Below, piece after piece: positions 45,901-56,100 of a stretch of 64,000 nt of DNA (its first letter is position 1; the number at the start of each line of letters is the position of its first letter). The stretch is from CAILHX01 sp964511385 (GTDB lineage Bacteria; Pseudomonadota; Gammaproteobacteria; Burkholderiales; Methylophilaceae): positions 1-64,000 of the forward strand of contig CAZEFE010000007.1 of assembly GCA_964511385.1 (NCBI GenBank), given 5' to 3'. Made by a program: the position numbers and the translations under genes. The notes under the pieces were generated by a model. It worked only from the letters and a program-made list of their open reading frames with translations. It did no database searches and was not told where the DNA came from.

Positions 45901-47137
45901 CTTTCTCGGTATCCGCGGGCGGGCGGGCAATATCGGTCAGGTTCAACGGTTTGGCGGCGGTTTCGTCGAAACGCTCCAGTTCGTCGTACACGCGCAGCAG
46001 CACCAGCATTTCCGCCGGGGCGTCGGCGGGCGGCACCCAAACCGCGGGTTGCGTCCAGTCGTAAGGCAGCGCGGCCAGCGGCGTGCCTTGTGTCGGCTGG
46101 TCCTTGGCAAAAATGCGAATCTCGGCGCGGCGCAGCCATGCGGAGTAATTGGTGTAGGCGTGGAATTCCACCTTTTTGCCGCGCGCTACGGTGGACGGCC
46201 ACGACCACATGTTGAGCGCGGGGTTCACGTTCAGCGGGTCGTATTTCATCTGGATGTCGGCTTGCGCCAGTGCCACGTCGACGCAGCGGGTGACGTCGGC
46301 GCTGTTGGGGGCATCTTTATCCGCCAGCGGTTCGCCGTCTATGCTGATGCGGAACGGCAGGCCACTATCCGCGCCCTTAGTCTTGGCGCATTCCGGTTTT
46401 TCCGCGGGCAAGGGGGCTGCGGCCGGAGCGGGGACGGTTCTCGCCACCTGCTCGGTGCGCTCGCTCACCTGGTCGTACCACACCTGGATTTCCACCCGGC
46501 GATTGGGGGCCAGGCAAGCCTGGTACTGCCGCACACCCTGTTTCTTGTCGCATTTAACCAGCGGCTCGCTATCGCCCTTGCCGGAGGTGACCATCGGTAC
46601 ACCGGCCAACCCGGCTTGTCCCAGCAGATAGTCGGCAGCAGCCTTGGCACGCGCTTCGGATAGCCCGCGGTTGTCGCCGTAAATGGCTTTTTTACGAGCG
46701 GACAGCTGTTGTTCATCGGCATGGCCGATAATGGCCAGCCGCAGGTTGGGCTTGCCCGCGAGGCGTGCAGCAAGCGATTGCAACTGGGTGCGTTCGTCCG
46801 CGCTGAGGAAATCCTCGCCGGAAGGGTAATTGATCCCGCCGGGGTGCTCGCTTACCGGCTTGGCTTCGGCCACGGTGGAATCGTCGTACGCCACCTCGTC
46901 CCGGGTGTCCGCTTCTTCTGCCGAATCCGTGATGACAAGCACCTCGTCTGGCAACCGCACTTCGGTGTTGCGCGGCAGGTTGTCGGCCGTGCGCGTCTGC
47001 ACCCGGCTTGCCATCAGGCTGTTGCCAGGCTGGGCGGGCAGCGTGCAAAAACCGCCTTCCTTGCAATGAGGTTCGTCAGCGTTGGAGGTGGCGGCCAGCA
47101 GGCTGGTTATCAGGCCGGCAATGATGCGTTTTTGCAT
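42920..47137 (-). CDS. OmpA-domain / beta-barrel outer-membrane protein, partner of the giant protein
   Basis: 1405 residues from the ATG at 47137, with a strong ribosome site (AGGAGG) inside the last codons of the giant gene and a TAATG overlap. Sec signal ending SNA-DEP. Residues about 105-223 form an OmpA-type peptidoglycan-binding domain with GHAD (Asp141), LSEARAKAA (Arg163) and the closing NRRVEI. A beta-rich region follows, then from about residue 480 to the end alternating polar/aromatic strands typical of a large barrel, ending in the aromatic NLLGTY. The layout suggests a wall-tethered outer-membrane anchor or exporter for the upstream product. I know no characterised equivalent. 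Confidence 0.8.
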   Translation of the reverse strand: MQKRIIAGLITSLLAATSNADEPHCKEGGFCTLPAQPGNSLMASRVQTRTADNLPRNTEVRLPDEVLVITDSAEEADTRDEVAYDDSTVAEAKPVSEHPGGINYPSGEDFLSADERTQLQSLAARLAGKPNLRLAIIGHADEQQLSARKKAIYGDNRGLSEARAKAAADYLLGQAGLAGVPMVTSGKGDSEPLVKCDKKQGVRQYQACLAPNRRVEIQVWYDQVSERTEQVARTVPAPAAAPLPAEKPECAKTKGADSGLPFRISIDGEPLADKDAPNSADVTRCVDVALAQADIQMKYDPLNVNPALNMWSWPSTVARGKKVEFHAYTNYSAWLRRAEIRIFAKDQPTQGTPLAALPYDWTQPAVWVPPADAPAEMLVLLRVYDELERFDETAAKPLNLTDIARPPADTEKAERERLVGWGEDSRRLANIPVSGGAVTVSGEKLRPGESALVLGQSVPVDKQGKFAVRQILPAGPHEVDIRVQDGEGNGNHYNRHINIADRDWFYVAVGDLTVGQNNTSGPARLVTGDTQHYDDSIYLDGRGAFYLKGKIKGDMLLTASADTREQPLQNLFSNFGAKDPRYLVRRIDPDRYYPVYGDDSTTTDDAPTQGKFYVRLDRGDDHVLWGNFQTQWTGTELTQFSRALYGADALWKSDATTQYGEKRATVNAFAAEPGTLGAREEFRGTGGSLYYLQHQDITQGSERVWVEIRDKDSGFVLERKQLVPVQDYDLNMIQGRILLRAPLSSTADGSTTLIQTSSLNGNPVHLVVTYEYAPSLTALADLAYGLRAETWVNDHVRIGATGYKQGNSAQDQQLGGVDATLRYKPGTWIKMETARSNGAGAGDLLSLNGGFNFSNRTVVGDTSAEAKRLEAQVELGEVWQDAKGKGSFYWQDRDRGFSAPGQATGGEQISQYGGRFNMPVTDTSQVEVKADQRDSDTQNSTAVEANVRTQIAPEWTVGLGARADNRNVAVANASPTLSQDGHRTDAIARLEYKPLKQAGDGTPPEQIGKPENWDVYGYAQGTVENSAGREPNDRGGAGFNWRINDRIKLTGEASGGNTGVGGKFGADYSLDDRSNGYMTYTLETDRADASTRGRQGILTTGSKYRMSDEMTLYGENRKTHGAGAESMTNAFGIDLAPNDRWSHGIKLEIGSITDPNAGELKRRGISLNTAYKFEKIKYSGALEYRKEDGTAGSRQSWLVRNSGGYQVDPDWRLIGKLNFAISNGGDSNLPDADFTELVAGAAWRPVKNDRWNTLFKYTFFRDLPSPGQLSSSGVAADYSQKSHVLSVDTIYDLKPWLSVGGKYGLRVGELKASKTDGEWFSSQAQLLVLRADWHWVKEWDAIAEARLLKAREAQDQKAGFLVGVYRHMNEHVKLGAGYNFTDFSDDLTDLSYSSHGWFVNLLGTY

Positions 47138-50100
47138 TATTTGCCCTCCTGCGCGCCGGTAACCAGTTCTTCTTCTATTTGCAGCAGGTGGCAACAGGCT
47201 TTTTCCTTCCACAAGGCTTGCATTCTCGCGGAAATCGCTTTGAGGCGGCCCTCGGCCAATCCCTTGTCTTCAGTGCCAACTTTATAAGCCAGGCGCAATA
47301 TCGAAGGTTTTTCCTTCAACCGGTCGGGCAGCGCTTCAAACTGCTGCTGCCACTCCGGCTTGAGCGAAGTGGAGCCGGTTTCAAACGCTCCGTCGTTCAA
47401 ATCCAGGCGGACCACGCGATGCAGGGCGGCACCGAAGTTGAGCTTGACCATCTTGCCGCGCGTGGTGCGCACGTCACGCGGGTTTTCCGTCGTCACGCGG
47501 TAGCCGGAGGGCAGCGTGCGCTCATCCAGCTTCATGACGAAATTGGAACCGTGGTCGGCCTGTGGAATATCGGCGCAGGCCACATGGAAACGCCCCTCGG
47601 CATCGGTGGTCACCAGCAATCCGCGCGGCGTGGCGATACGCACGTTAGGGATACCCGGCTCACCATCGTCCTGGTAGCCGTTGGTGTTGATATCGTCAAA
47701 CACCTTGCCGATGATGTCGGAGCAGTCGAAGGTCGGGTCGGGCACCACGCGCACCGTGGCGGAGGCGACGTTGGAATCCAGCCCGTTGGTCAGGTTGTTC
47801 AGCGAATAGACCTGATTGGTGTATTCACCCTCGCCCACACCGGTGCCCACCAGCAGCAGCATTTTCCACACCTTGGTCTGGTTGGCGGCAAACGTCTGGT
47901 TGGGCCATACCAGTTGGCGGCCTGTCACGGTGGGTTCCAGGGCGACGCCGTTGAGCGTGGCGGAACCCTTGCGGTACTTGAATCCTGGCGGCATCAGGTC
48001 GGTGACGTTGATGTTGGCCAAGGGCGCGGCAACCGTGTTGATGGCCGTGACCGTGTAAGGCACCAGGTCGCCGCGCACCACATTCAGCAGCGGCGTGGTT
48101 TTGGACATGACGATCAGCGAATTGCTGATCGGGTCTATCGGAATATGGTTGTTGACCACGTCCGACGAACTGGTGGCGGGCAGGCCACTGAGGGTCAGGC
48201 TGAGGTTGAGGAAATATCGCGTGGCTGCCGTGTTGGCGACACCAGCGGGAGCAGTGCCTTGCAACTGGATCGGGTCTACTCCGCCCAGTGTACTGGGCGT
48301 TCCGTCAAACCTTACTTGCGGTCCGGCGGTGGGCGGAATCATGGTCGAGATGCCCGGCGCATAACCGGCAGGCGGCGTCACGCCAAGGGTGAACGCATAA
48401 GGTACCGCAGACGCCACCAGCGGGCAGCCCGGATTGCCCAGCACCAGCAGGAACTGGTAAAAACCGTTGGCACCGGTAGTGATGGTGTTCTGGCCCGAGG
48501 TCAGGCAGGCCCCCGGCAGTAATGCGCCGCCAGAGAATATCTGTACCTGGGCGTTGGCCACCGGTTGGCGCGTCACCGCGTCATACACCACCCCGGCAGG
48601 GTCCAGCGGCAGGTTCTGTTCGGTGATGTTGTCGCCCGAATGCAGCACTACATTGGTGATCTGCCCTGCGCTGACATCCACAGTGCCGGCATTGCCGCCG
48701 GACTGGGGCGCGGTGATGATGCCGTTGCCGCCCGGTTTGGCAAAACCGATGCTGAACGTGGTGTAGGTGATTGCGCCGCCGCTACCTGGCACTGCAGAGC
48801 CGGTGGTCGGCAGCCCGCCGGACCACTGGGGAAAATTGGCCAGGCAGTTGAGGTTGTCCAGGTGGTAAAAACCCACATCGTCGGTGAGTACCTGGCAAAT
48901 GGTTTCGCTGCTGCCATCGCTTCTCAGCGCGGTCAGCGAGACCGTCCACCCGGCGGCATTGTCGTCAGTGACCGGAGTGTCGCGCGCACGGTCATGGTTA
49001 TGGTCACGGTAGACGTAGCCGCTGACAATCGGCGGAACCAGGCCGATGACGGGTGCGGATGCCGGCCGTTCGCCAAACAGGTAGCCGCCGATATTGCCGG
49101 CGTTGGCAGTAATGTTCGCTGCCGTCACGACAATGTTGCTGATGGTGTTGTAACCGGGGTTGGTACCCAAACCGCTGTTGTCCACCGTGCCGCCGGCGAC
49201 ACCGGCGGTTTCCTTGCCATCGCTGTAACTGTTCAGCGGGTAAGCCGGATTTGCGGGAATCCCGACCTGGCTTTCCACCAGTGTATAGGTGCCGGGCGGT
49301 ACGCCTTCGAACAGGAATGCACCAGTAGCGTCGGTGGTGGCCACGCAACTGGCCAGTATGGTGCAGATATCCGCGCCGCCGGAAACGGTGCCCGACAATG
49401 TGACCTGTACGTTCTGGATCGGCGCTTCACCGCCGTCTTTCAAGCCGTTGTTATTGCTGTCCACGTAAACAAAGCCGTTCAGGCTGCCGCCGCGTTCGCC
49501 GAACAGGTAGCTGGTGGCGTTGGTGGTGACCGGCAGCACAATGTTGCCGATGCGGTTATGGGTGGTGGTGTTGTCGTAAGCGCTGTTGTCCACCGTGCCG
49601 CTTCCCAGGCTGCCGTCGGTTTCCTTGCCGTCCAGGTAGCCGGTGGGCGGGGTTTCTTCCAGCACATAAGTAGCCGCCGGCAGGCCGGTAAAGCGGAAGG
49701 CGCCGGTGGCATCCGTGGTAGTGGTGGCGAGCGTGACGGTCGCGGCGGCATTTTTCAGCGTGATGGTGACGCCGGCCAGGCCGGATTCGCTGCCGCCTTT
49801 GGCGCCGTCGTCGTTATCGTCGCGGTACACAAAACCGGCGATGCTGGAAGCCTGCTCGCGGAAATCGTAGTTGATCGCGGTGTTGCCCGAACCCAGAGTG
49901 ACGGCGGAAATGACGTTCAGCGCTGCCGCACCGACTGGTGCAGCGTTAATGGTGCCCACCATGGTGCCGGTTGCCAGAGGGAATTCACTGATGCCGGCCG
50001 GCTGGGTTTCGGTCACGGTATACCCCGCGCCGTTGGATGGGCGCAGGTTGGCGAAGCTGTAGGTGCCATTGGCCGCCGTGGTGGTCGTGGTGTTGACCGC

Positions 50101-53100
50101 CGCGCCCAGGTCGTCGGTGCCGGTTAGGGTGACGGTCACGTTGGCCATCTCCTCGCCGGCATCGTAGCTGCTGCTGTTATTAACGTCGTGATACACGCGG
50201 CCGGAAATACTGGCGACAACCAGTTCGCCGAAGTTGAACACGGTGTGCGTGTTGGCCGCGTCGAACGGGATGCCGCTGATTTTGTCGTTTACCGCCGTGC
50301 TACAGGCGGCGCACACCACGGCGTTGATTTTGCCTTTGCTATCCAGGCCATCAACATAGCTGGCCGGCTGGGTTTCGGTGACGGTGTACCCCGCGCCGTT
50401 GGCGTTGCGTAAGCCGCTGAAACTATAGTTGCCGTTAACATCCGTAGTGGCATTGCATGGGTTTGGATGCAAGGCCGTTGCGGTACACAGGTTGGCACCG
50501 CTGGCCGTGGTGCCGGAAAGTGCCAGCACTACGCCGCTGATGCCAGGTTCACCGGCATCCTGGGTGCCATTGTTATTGCTGTCCGCATACACCGTGCCGG
50601 AAATGGCGCCGGTTTTTTCGCCAAACAGGTAACCCGTGCCCGCCACACCCGCCCCCAGCGTAATGCCGGAAACTGTGGTGCCGGTTGCCACGCCGCCGAC
50701 ATTCCCCGGGGTCGTGGTACGGTCGGCGTAATCCGCCGGCTGGCTTTCGCTCAGGGTGTATCCGGCACCGTTGCTGGCCGGCAGGCCGACAAAGCTGTAG
50801 GTGCCGTCTGCCGCGGTGGTCACCGCGCAGGTCGGATACAGCGCCGCTATGACGGTGCAGACGTTGGCGCCGGAAGCGGTGGTGCCGGACAGGGTCACGG
50901 TGACGCCGCCCAGGCCGGACTCGCTGCCGTTAAAGCTGCCGTTGTTGTCAGCATCGTAATACACGCGTCCGGCAAGCGAAGCGGCAATTTCACCGAAGTT
51001 GTAGTTGACCCCGAGTTCACCCACCACCAGGCCGATACCGGAAATCACGTCATTGCCCGTGGTGCCGCCTACGGCAATGCCGGTACCCTTGGCATCGGTG
51101 CCGTCGGCGTAGTTGGACAGCGGGGCGCTGGCCTGGGATTGCTCGGTCAGGGTGTAACCCGCACCGTTACTGGCCGGCAGGCCGCTGAACAGGTATGCGC
51201 CGGTGGCGTCGGTTGTCAGCGTACACGGATTGGGGTTGATGACGAGACACACGTCCACACCATTGCTGGCGGTGCCGGAAAGCGTCACGGCAATGCCGGG
51301 GATGCCGGGCTCGCCTGCATCCTTCACGCCGTTGTTGTTGAGGTCGGCGTAAACGAAGCCGCTGATGCCCTGGCCGCTTTCACCGAAGTTGTTATCGGTG
51401 GCGCTTTCTCCGGCGGCAACGGTGATGCTGGTCAGGCTAACCACCCCCACACCAGGCAGTGCCGTGCTCGCTGCCTGACCGCTGGCACCCTTGCTGCCGG
51501 CCTGCGCGCCGGTGTGTGTTAATCCGGCGGGAGGTGTTTCGGTGACGGTATAGGTGCCGGGACGGAGATTGGTGATGCTGTAGGCACCGCCAGCTCCCGT
51601 CGTAGCGGTGATCGGGCCAACGGCACCGAGATCGTCCGTACCGGTCAGCGTGATGGTCAGGCCGGTGATCCCGGCCAGTTCTCCGGCATCGCGCACCGCA
51701 TCGGTGTCGGCATCGAGGAACACATACCCCGATACGGTGGCGGGCAGCAGTTCGCCGAAGTTGCGCTCGGTGAGGGTGGTGTTCGGGTTGAGCACGCCAA
51801 TGACAAAACTTTCCGGCGCGGCGCGGTTGGCGGTAGCGGCCACCACCACCCCGGCGCCGTTCTGTTCCTGAGCATCCAGGTAGCCGGCGGGCTGGGTTTG
51901 TTCTTCCACGGTGTAGCCGGTAACGTTTTCGCTGGGTGCCACGCCGGTAAAGCTGTACAAACCGGTAGCGTTGGTTGCCGCCGTCAGCGAGATGGCTTGC
52001 CCGGCATAGCTGGTGCCGGTGAGTTTGACGTTGATGCCGGCAATACCGGTTTCAGCGGCGCCGGAGCGCAACCCATTGTTGTTGGCATCGTAATAGACGT
52101 AACCGTTGACCGCCGCTTGCCGGTACTCCTGGAAGATGTAGCCGGTCGCCGCCGTTGCCGTGGGCAGGGTAATGGCGCTGATGGTGTTGTGGGCGGCGAC
52201 GCTGGAGCAGTTGGCTACGCCGTCGCAGGTGGCGGCGGGGATGGTGCCGCCTGCCGTACCCGCGGTTTCAAAGCGGTCGAAAGTGCCTGCCGGCTGGGTT
52301 TCCACCAGCGTCCAGTTGCCGGGCGGCAACTTGCTGAACAGGAATGCGCCGGTGCCCGCGGTGGTGGTGGTGAGCGCGGCAAACGTCGGGCTGCCGCCGA
52401 TGCCGAAGGTGTTGCCGTAGATGTCGGTACCGGTCAGGGTGATGGTGGCGCCGTTGATATGCTCCCCGGCATCGAATACATCGTTGCGGTTATCGTCGCC
52501 GTACACGCTGCCGGCAATGCTGGAGGCCTGGATCTGGATATCAACCGAGCTGGAGTTGTTGGGCGCCACCGGGTCTATCGAAGCGCCGCCGATCGGTGCC
52601 ACGCTGGCGGTGTTGGTCAGGTTGGACAGCAATGCCCCGGCGTACGGATACACCGCGCGCACCGGAATCGTAATCACCACTTGCTTGGTGGCATCGGTGC
52701 CGGTGGCGTCCGCCGGTATTGGCCCCAGGTCGCAACTGCCGCCCCAGGGAACGCCATGGCAGGTGTTGGAATTCAGGCTGACACCGGCACCCGCAACAAC
52801 CGTCGCATTGCCAGTAGCCACCAGGCCTGCCGGCAGCGCATCGGTGACGCGCACGCCAGGCGCGGAGGAAGGCCCGATGTTGCCTACCGTCAGCACGTAG
52901 TTGAAGGTTTCGTTGATGTTGTAGGGGCTGCCGTTGCCATCCACGCCGGCGGAGGCTGCCTTGAGCACATACAAATCCGTCTTTGGTAGTACGGTGGTGG
53001 TTTCCGTCACCTCGTTGTTGCCCGCCAGGGTGTCCTTGGCATAAGGCGCCGCACCGGTTTCGGACGAGCGCACCGTGGCGTGGTTGCTGAAGGTGATGGA

Positions 53101-56100
53101 GCCGGGAGGGTCAATGCCGCCGGTCTGGAAAGTCATCAGCAGGGTAACCGTTTTGCCGGAAGGCAAAATGTTATCGGCGTGCGCCATGGCTGGGCCCAGG
53201 TAGCAGGTCAGCACCTGCGGGCTGGCGTTGGTGCCGGGTGTTGCACCGCCGGTCACGGAGCAGGAAACGCCGCTTACCGGCGTGTAGGTGCTGCTGGCAT
53301 CCACGCTGACGGAAACAAAATTTGCCGTCCAGCCGGGCGGCGGCGTCAGGGTGTCGGTGGCAACCACCTGGGTAGCCAGCGACGGGCCGTTGTTGCGGAA
53401 AGTCACCAGGTATTTGATCTGGTCGCCGAAGGCTACCGGGTCGTATAGCAGGTTGGTCGCGGGGCCGGCACCGTCCGGGTCGTAGCCCATGGCTTCCTGT
53501 TTGGTGACCGCAAGGTCGATCTGCTCATTGGTGACCAGCGCGTTGTTGCTCAACGCATTGTTGCCGAGGTTGCTTTCCGTGGTGGTGGTGGTGATGGCGG
53601 CATTGCTGGTGTAAGCCTGGTCAGGCGGAATGGTGCCGCTGTAGAACGAAAAGTTGGGAATGACCTTGAACGTCAGCTGGCGCGATTCGCCGCTGGTGAG
53701 CGAGAAGGTGTCGCACTGGATGCCGTTCTGCCCGATGTACGGCCCGGCGGCAAAGCCGGTCACAAACGTACAGCTGCCGCCAGTGGTCAGCGCGGCGGAG
53801 CCTGCCACATACGACATTTTGGCGGTGTCTATGGTGTGGTACAGCACCACATTGGCCGCAGTGCTGGCGCCGATGTTCTTGATCGAAGTGGTGTAGGCCA
53901 GCTCGGTACCAACACGCGCGGGATGCGGCGCATCGGCGATGTTGGTCACCGTGACGTCGGCCAGCGCATCCACCTGTACCGTTGCTGTTGCGCTGTCAGG
54001 AAAGACGTTGACGGTCTGCACGATGTCGGGTGAATCCCAACTGGCGGTATTGGTGAATGCCGCCCCGTCCTTGAACGGACGGGTGACGGTGATGGTGATG
54101 GTGCGTGAAGCCGCGGCGGCAAGATTCTTGATGGTGCAGGTGACATCGCCGGTGGTGGCGTTCACTGTACAGCTTTCACCCGCGCCCATGCCGGCCAGTA
54201 CCGGTGTAACCCCGGTGGCGGTCACGCCGCCGCCGATGTTCTGGTACATCGGGATGTCGTCGGTTACCACCACCGTCGGCGCGGTGACGGCGCCGTGGTT
54301 GGTGACCACGATGGTGTAGTCGAAAGTGTTTTCGGCGGTGCTGATGTTGGCGTCGCTGGTGGCTTTGGTAATGCCGATATCCACATCGCCCGGCGTGCTG
54401 TAGATGGTTTTTACGCCGCTGCAATCGGCCACCGCATCAATATCCGCGGGAACGTGGGCCGAAATCAGGCCGCCGGTACAGACTTCGTTGCTGAGGTTCA
54501 TGCCTGAGCCAAGAGCATTGGTGGTAAATACCAATGCCGGCAACGAAGCGCCGCGCGCCAAAGAAACCGGGATGGTATAGGTGCAGGAAACCTGGTTGGC
54601 GGCAGGGATACCGGCAGTGCAACTCCAGCCCGGCGAACTCACGGCGTCGAATGTTTCATTCGGGAAATCGTTCAGCGTTTCCACCACCGTAACCGTGCCG
54701 GTAGCCGCGGAAGTTGAACTGCTGCTGTTGGTCACCACCACGGTGTTGAGGATTTTCTGGCCGGTTTGAACCGGGTCGGTGCCGCCGCTTGGCGAAGCGG
54801 CAGCCAATGGCACTTTGGATTTGGTGATGGTCAGCTTGGAAAACGGGGCAACAATGCTGTAAGCCACCGCCGCCGGTGTATTGGTGCCGCTGGCCGGGGC
54901 AACCCGCGCAACGTTGGCGGTGTTGGTGCCGCTGGCGCCGGCCAGGCCGGTCACCGTCAACGGGATGGCAAAACTGGCGGAAGTGGCGCCGGCGTTCAGG
55001 GTGCCCACGGTACAGGTGATGGTCGAGCCTGCCGCAACACAGCCGCCCGGCAGCGCGCCAATGGCGAAATCGGCGGGTACCGTGTCCGTTACCGTCACGC
55101 CGGTGGCTTGTTGCGTACCGGTATTGGTGGCGGACAGCGTCAGCGTCACCGCTTCGCCGTTGACCACCGTGGTCAGCCCGGTGGCATTGGACACCATGGT
55201 TTTATTGGCTTGCAGGTTGGTGCCCGGGGTCACGGTAACTACGCGGGTAATCACGCCGTTGCTGGCGGCGGTCAAGTCGGGATCGCCAGTGGCGCTGTCC
55301 GTGCTGGCCACCGTGACGCCACCGGTAATGGAGCCCGCCGTGGTGATGATCTGGCCGGTGATGTCTATGCCAGGCGCGCTGCCGTTGGCGGGAATGGGGG
55401 CGCCGCTGTAGGTGCAGGTCAGCGTGGTGCCTGCCGGTGCCGGGCATGTCCACCCCGCGCCTAATGGCGTAGCGGAAGCAAACGTAAAATCAACAGCCGC
55501 GGGCAGGTTGTAGGTGACCTGGAACGTGGTGGCGTCATCCGGCCCGTTGTTATTTTTCACCCCCACATGGAAGGTGTAGTTGGAACCGGCCGCGGCGGTA
55601 CACCCCGCGGTACAGCCGGGCGGGTTGGAGCCGGTCTGAGTTACCTCAAGGTTGGCGCCCTTGATGCTGGTGACGCTTTTGGTCAGGCTGTCGTTGCTGG
55701 CGTTGGTGTCGGTATTGGTTGGAGCGGTCTCAACCAGCGTGGCGGTCGTGTTCTGCACGCCGCTGCCGTTGCCTTTGGCGGTGTAGGTGACGGTGGCGGT
55801 TTGTCCCAGGGCCAGCGGCGTAATCGAACAGGTCAGGGTGGCGGCGGCATAAACGCAGCCTGGGACGCCGTCGATCTTGGCGCTGCCGGCATCGTAAACC
55901 ACATTGCTGGGCAGGGCGACCGTCAGCGTGCCGGCACCGGATGTCGCCGGGCCGTTGTTTTGCGCGGTGATGGTGAATGTCACCGTACCACCGTTGACAA
56001 CCGGGTCGGGCGTCCAGGTGTAAGACGGTACTTGCAAGTCTATGTTGGCGGCTTGCGCCAGTCCGCTGGCGCCGATGAGGCATAGCGCGGCCAGGGCGCG

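Noticed and set aside
45272..52989. Long open frames (350-520 codons) on the + strand across the giant/barrel locus
   Set aside because: They are antisense to the giant and barrel genes, have Ala/Gly/Arg/His-rich nonsense composition and no domain signals; they are shadows of GC-rich coding DNA.
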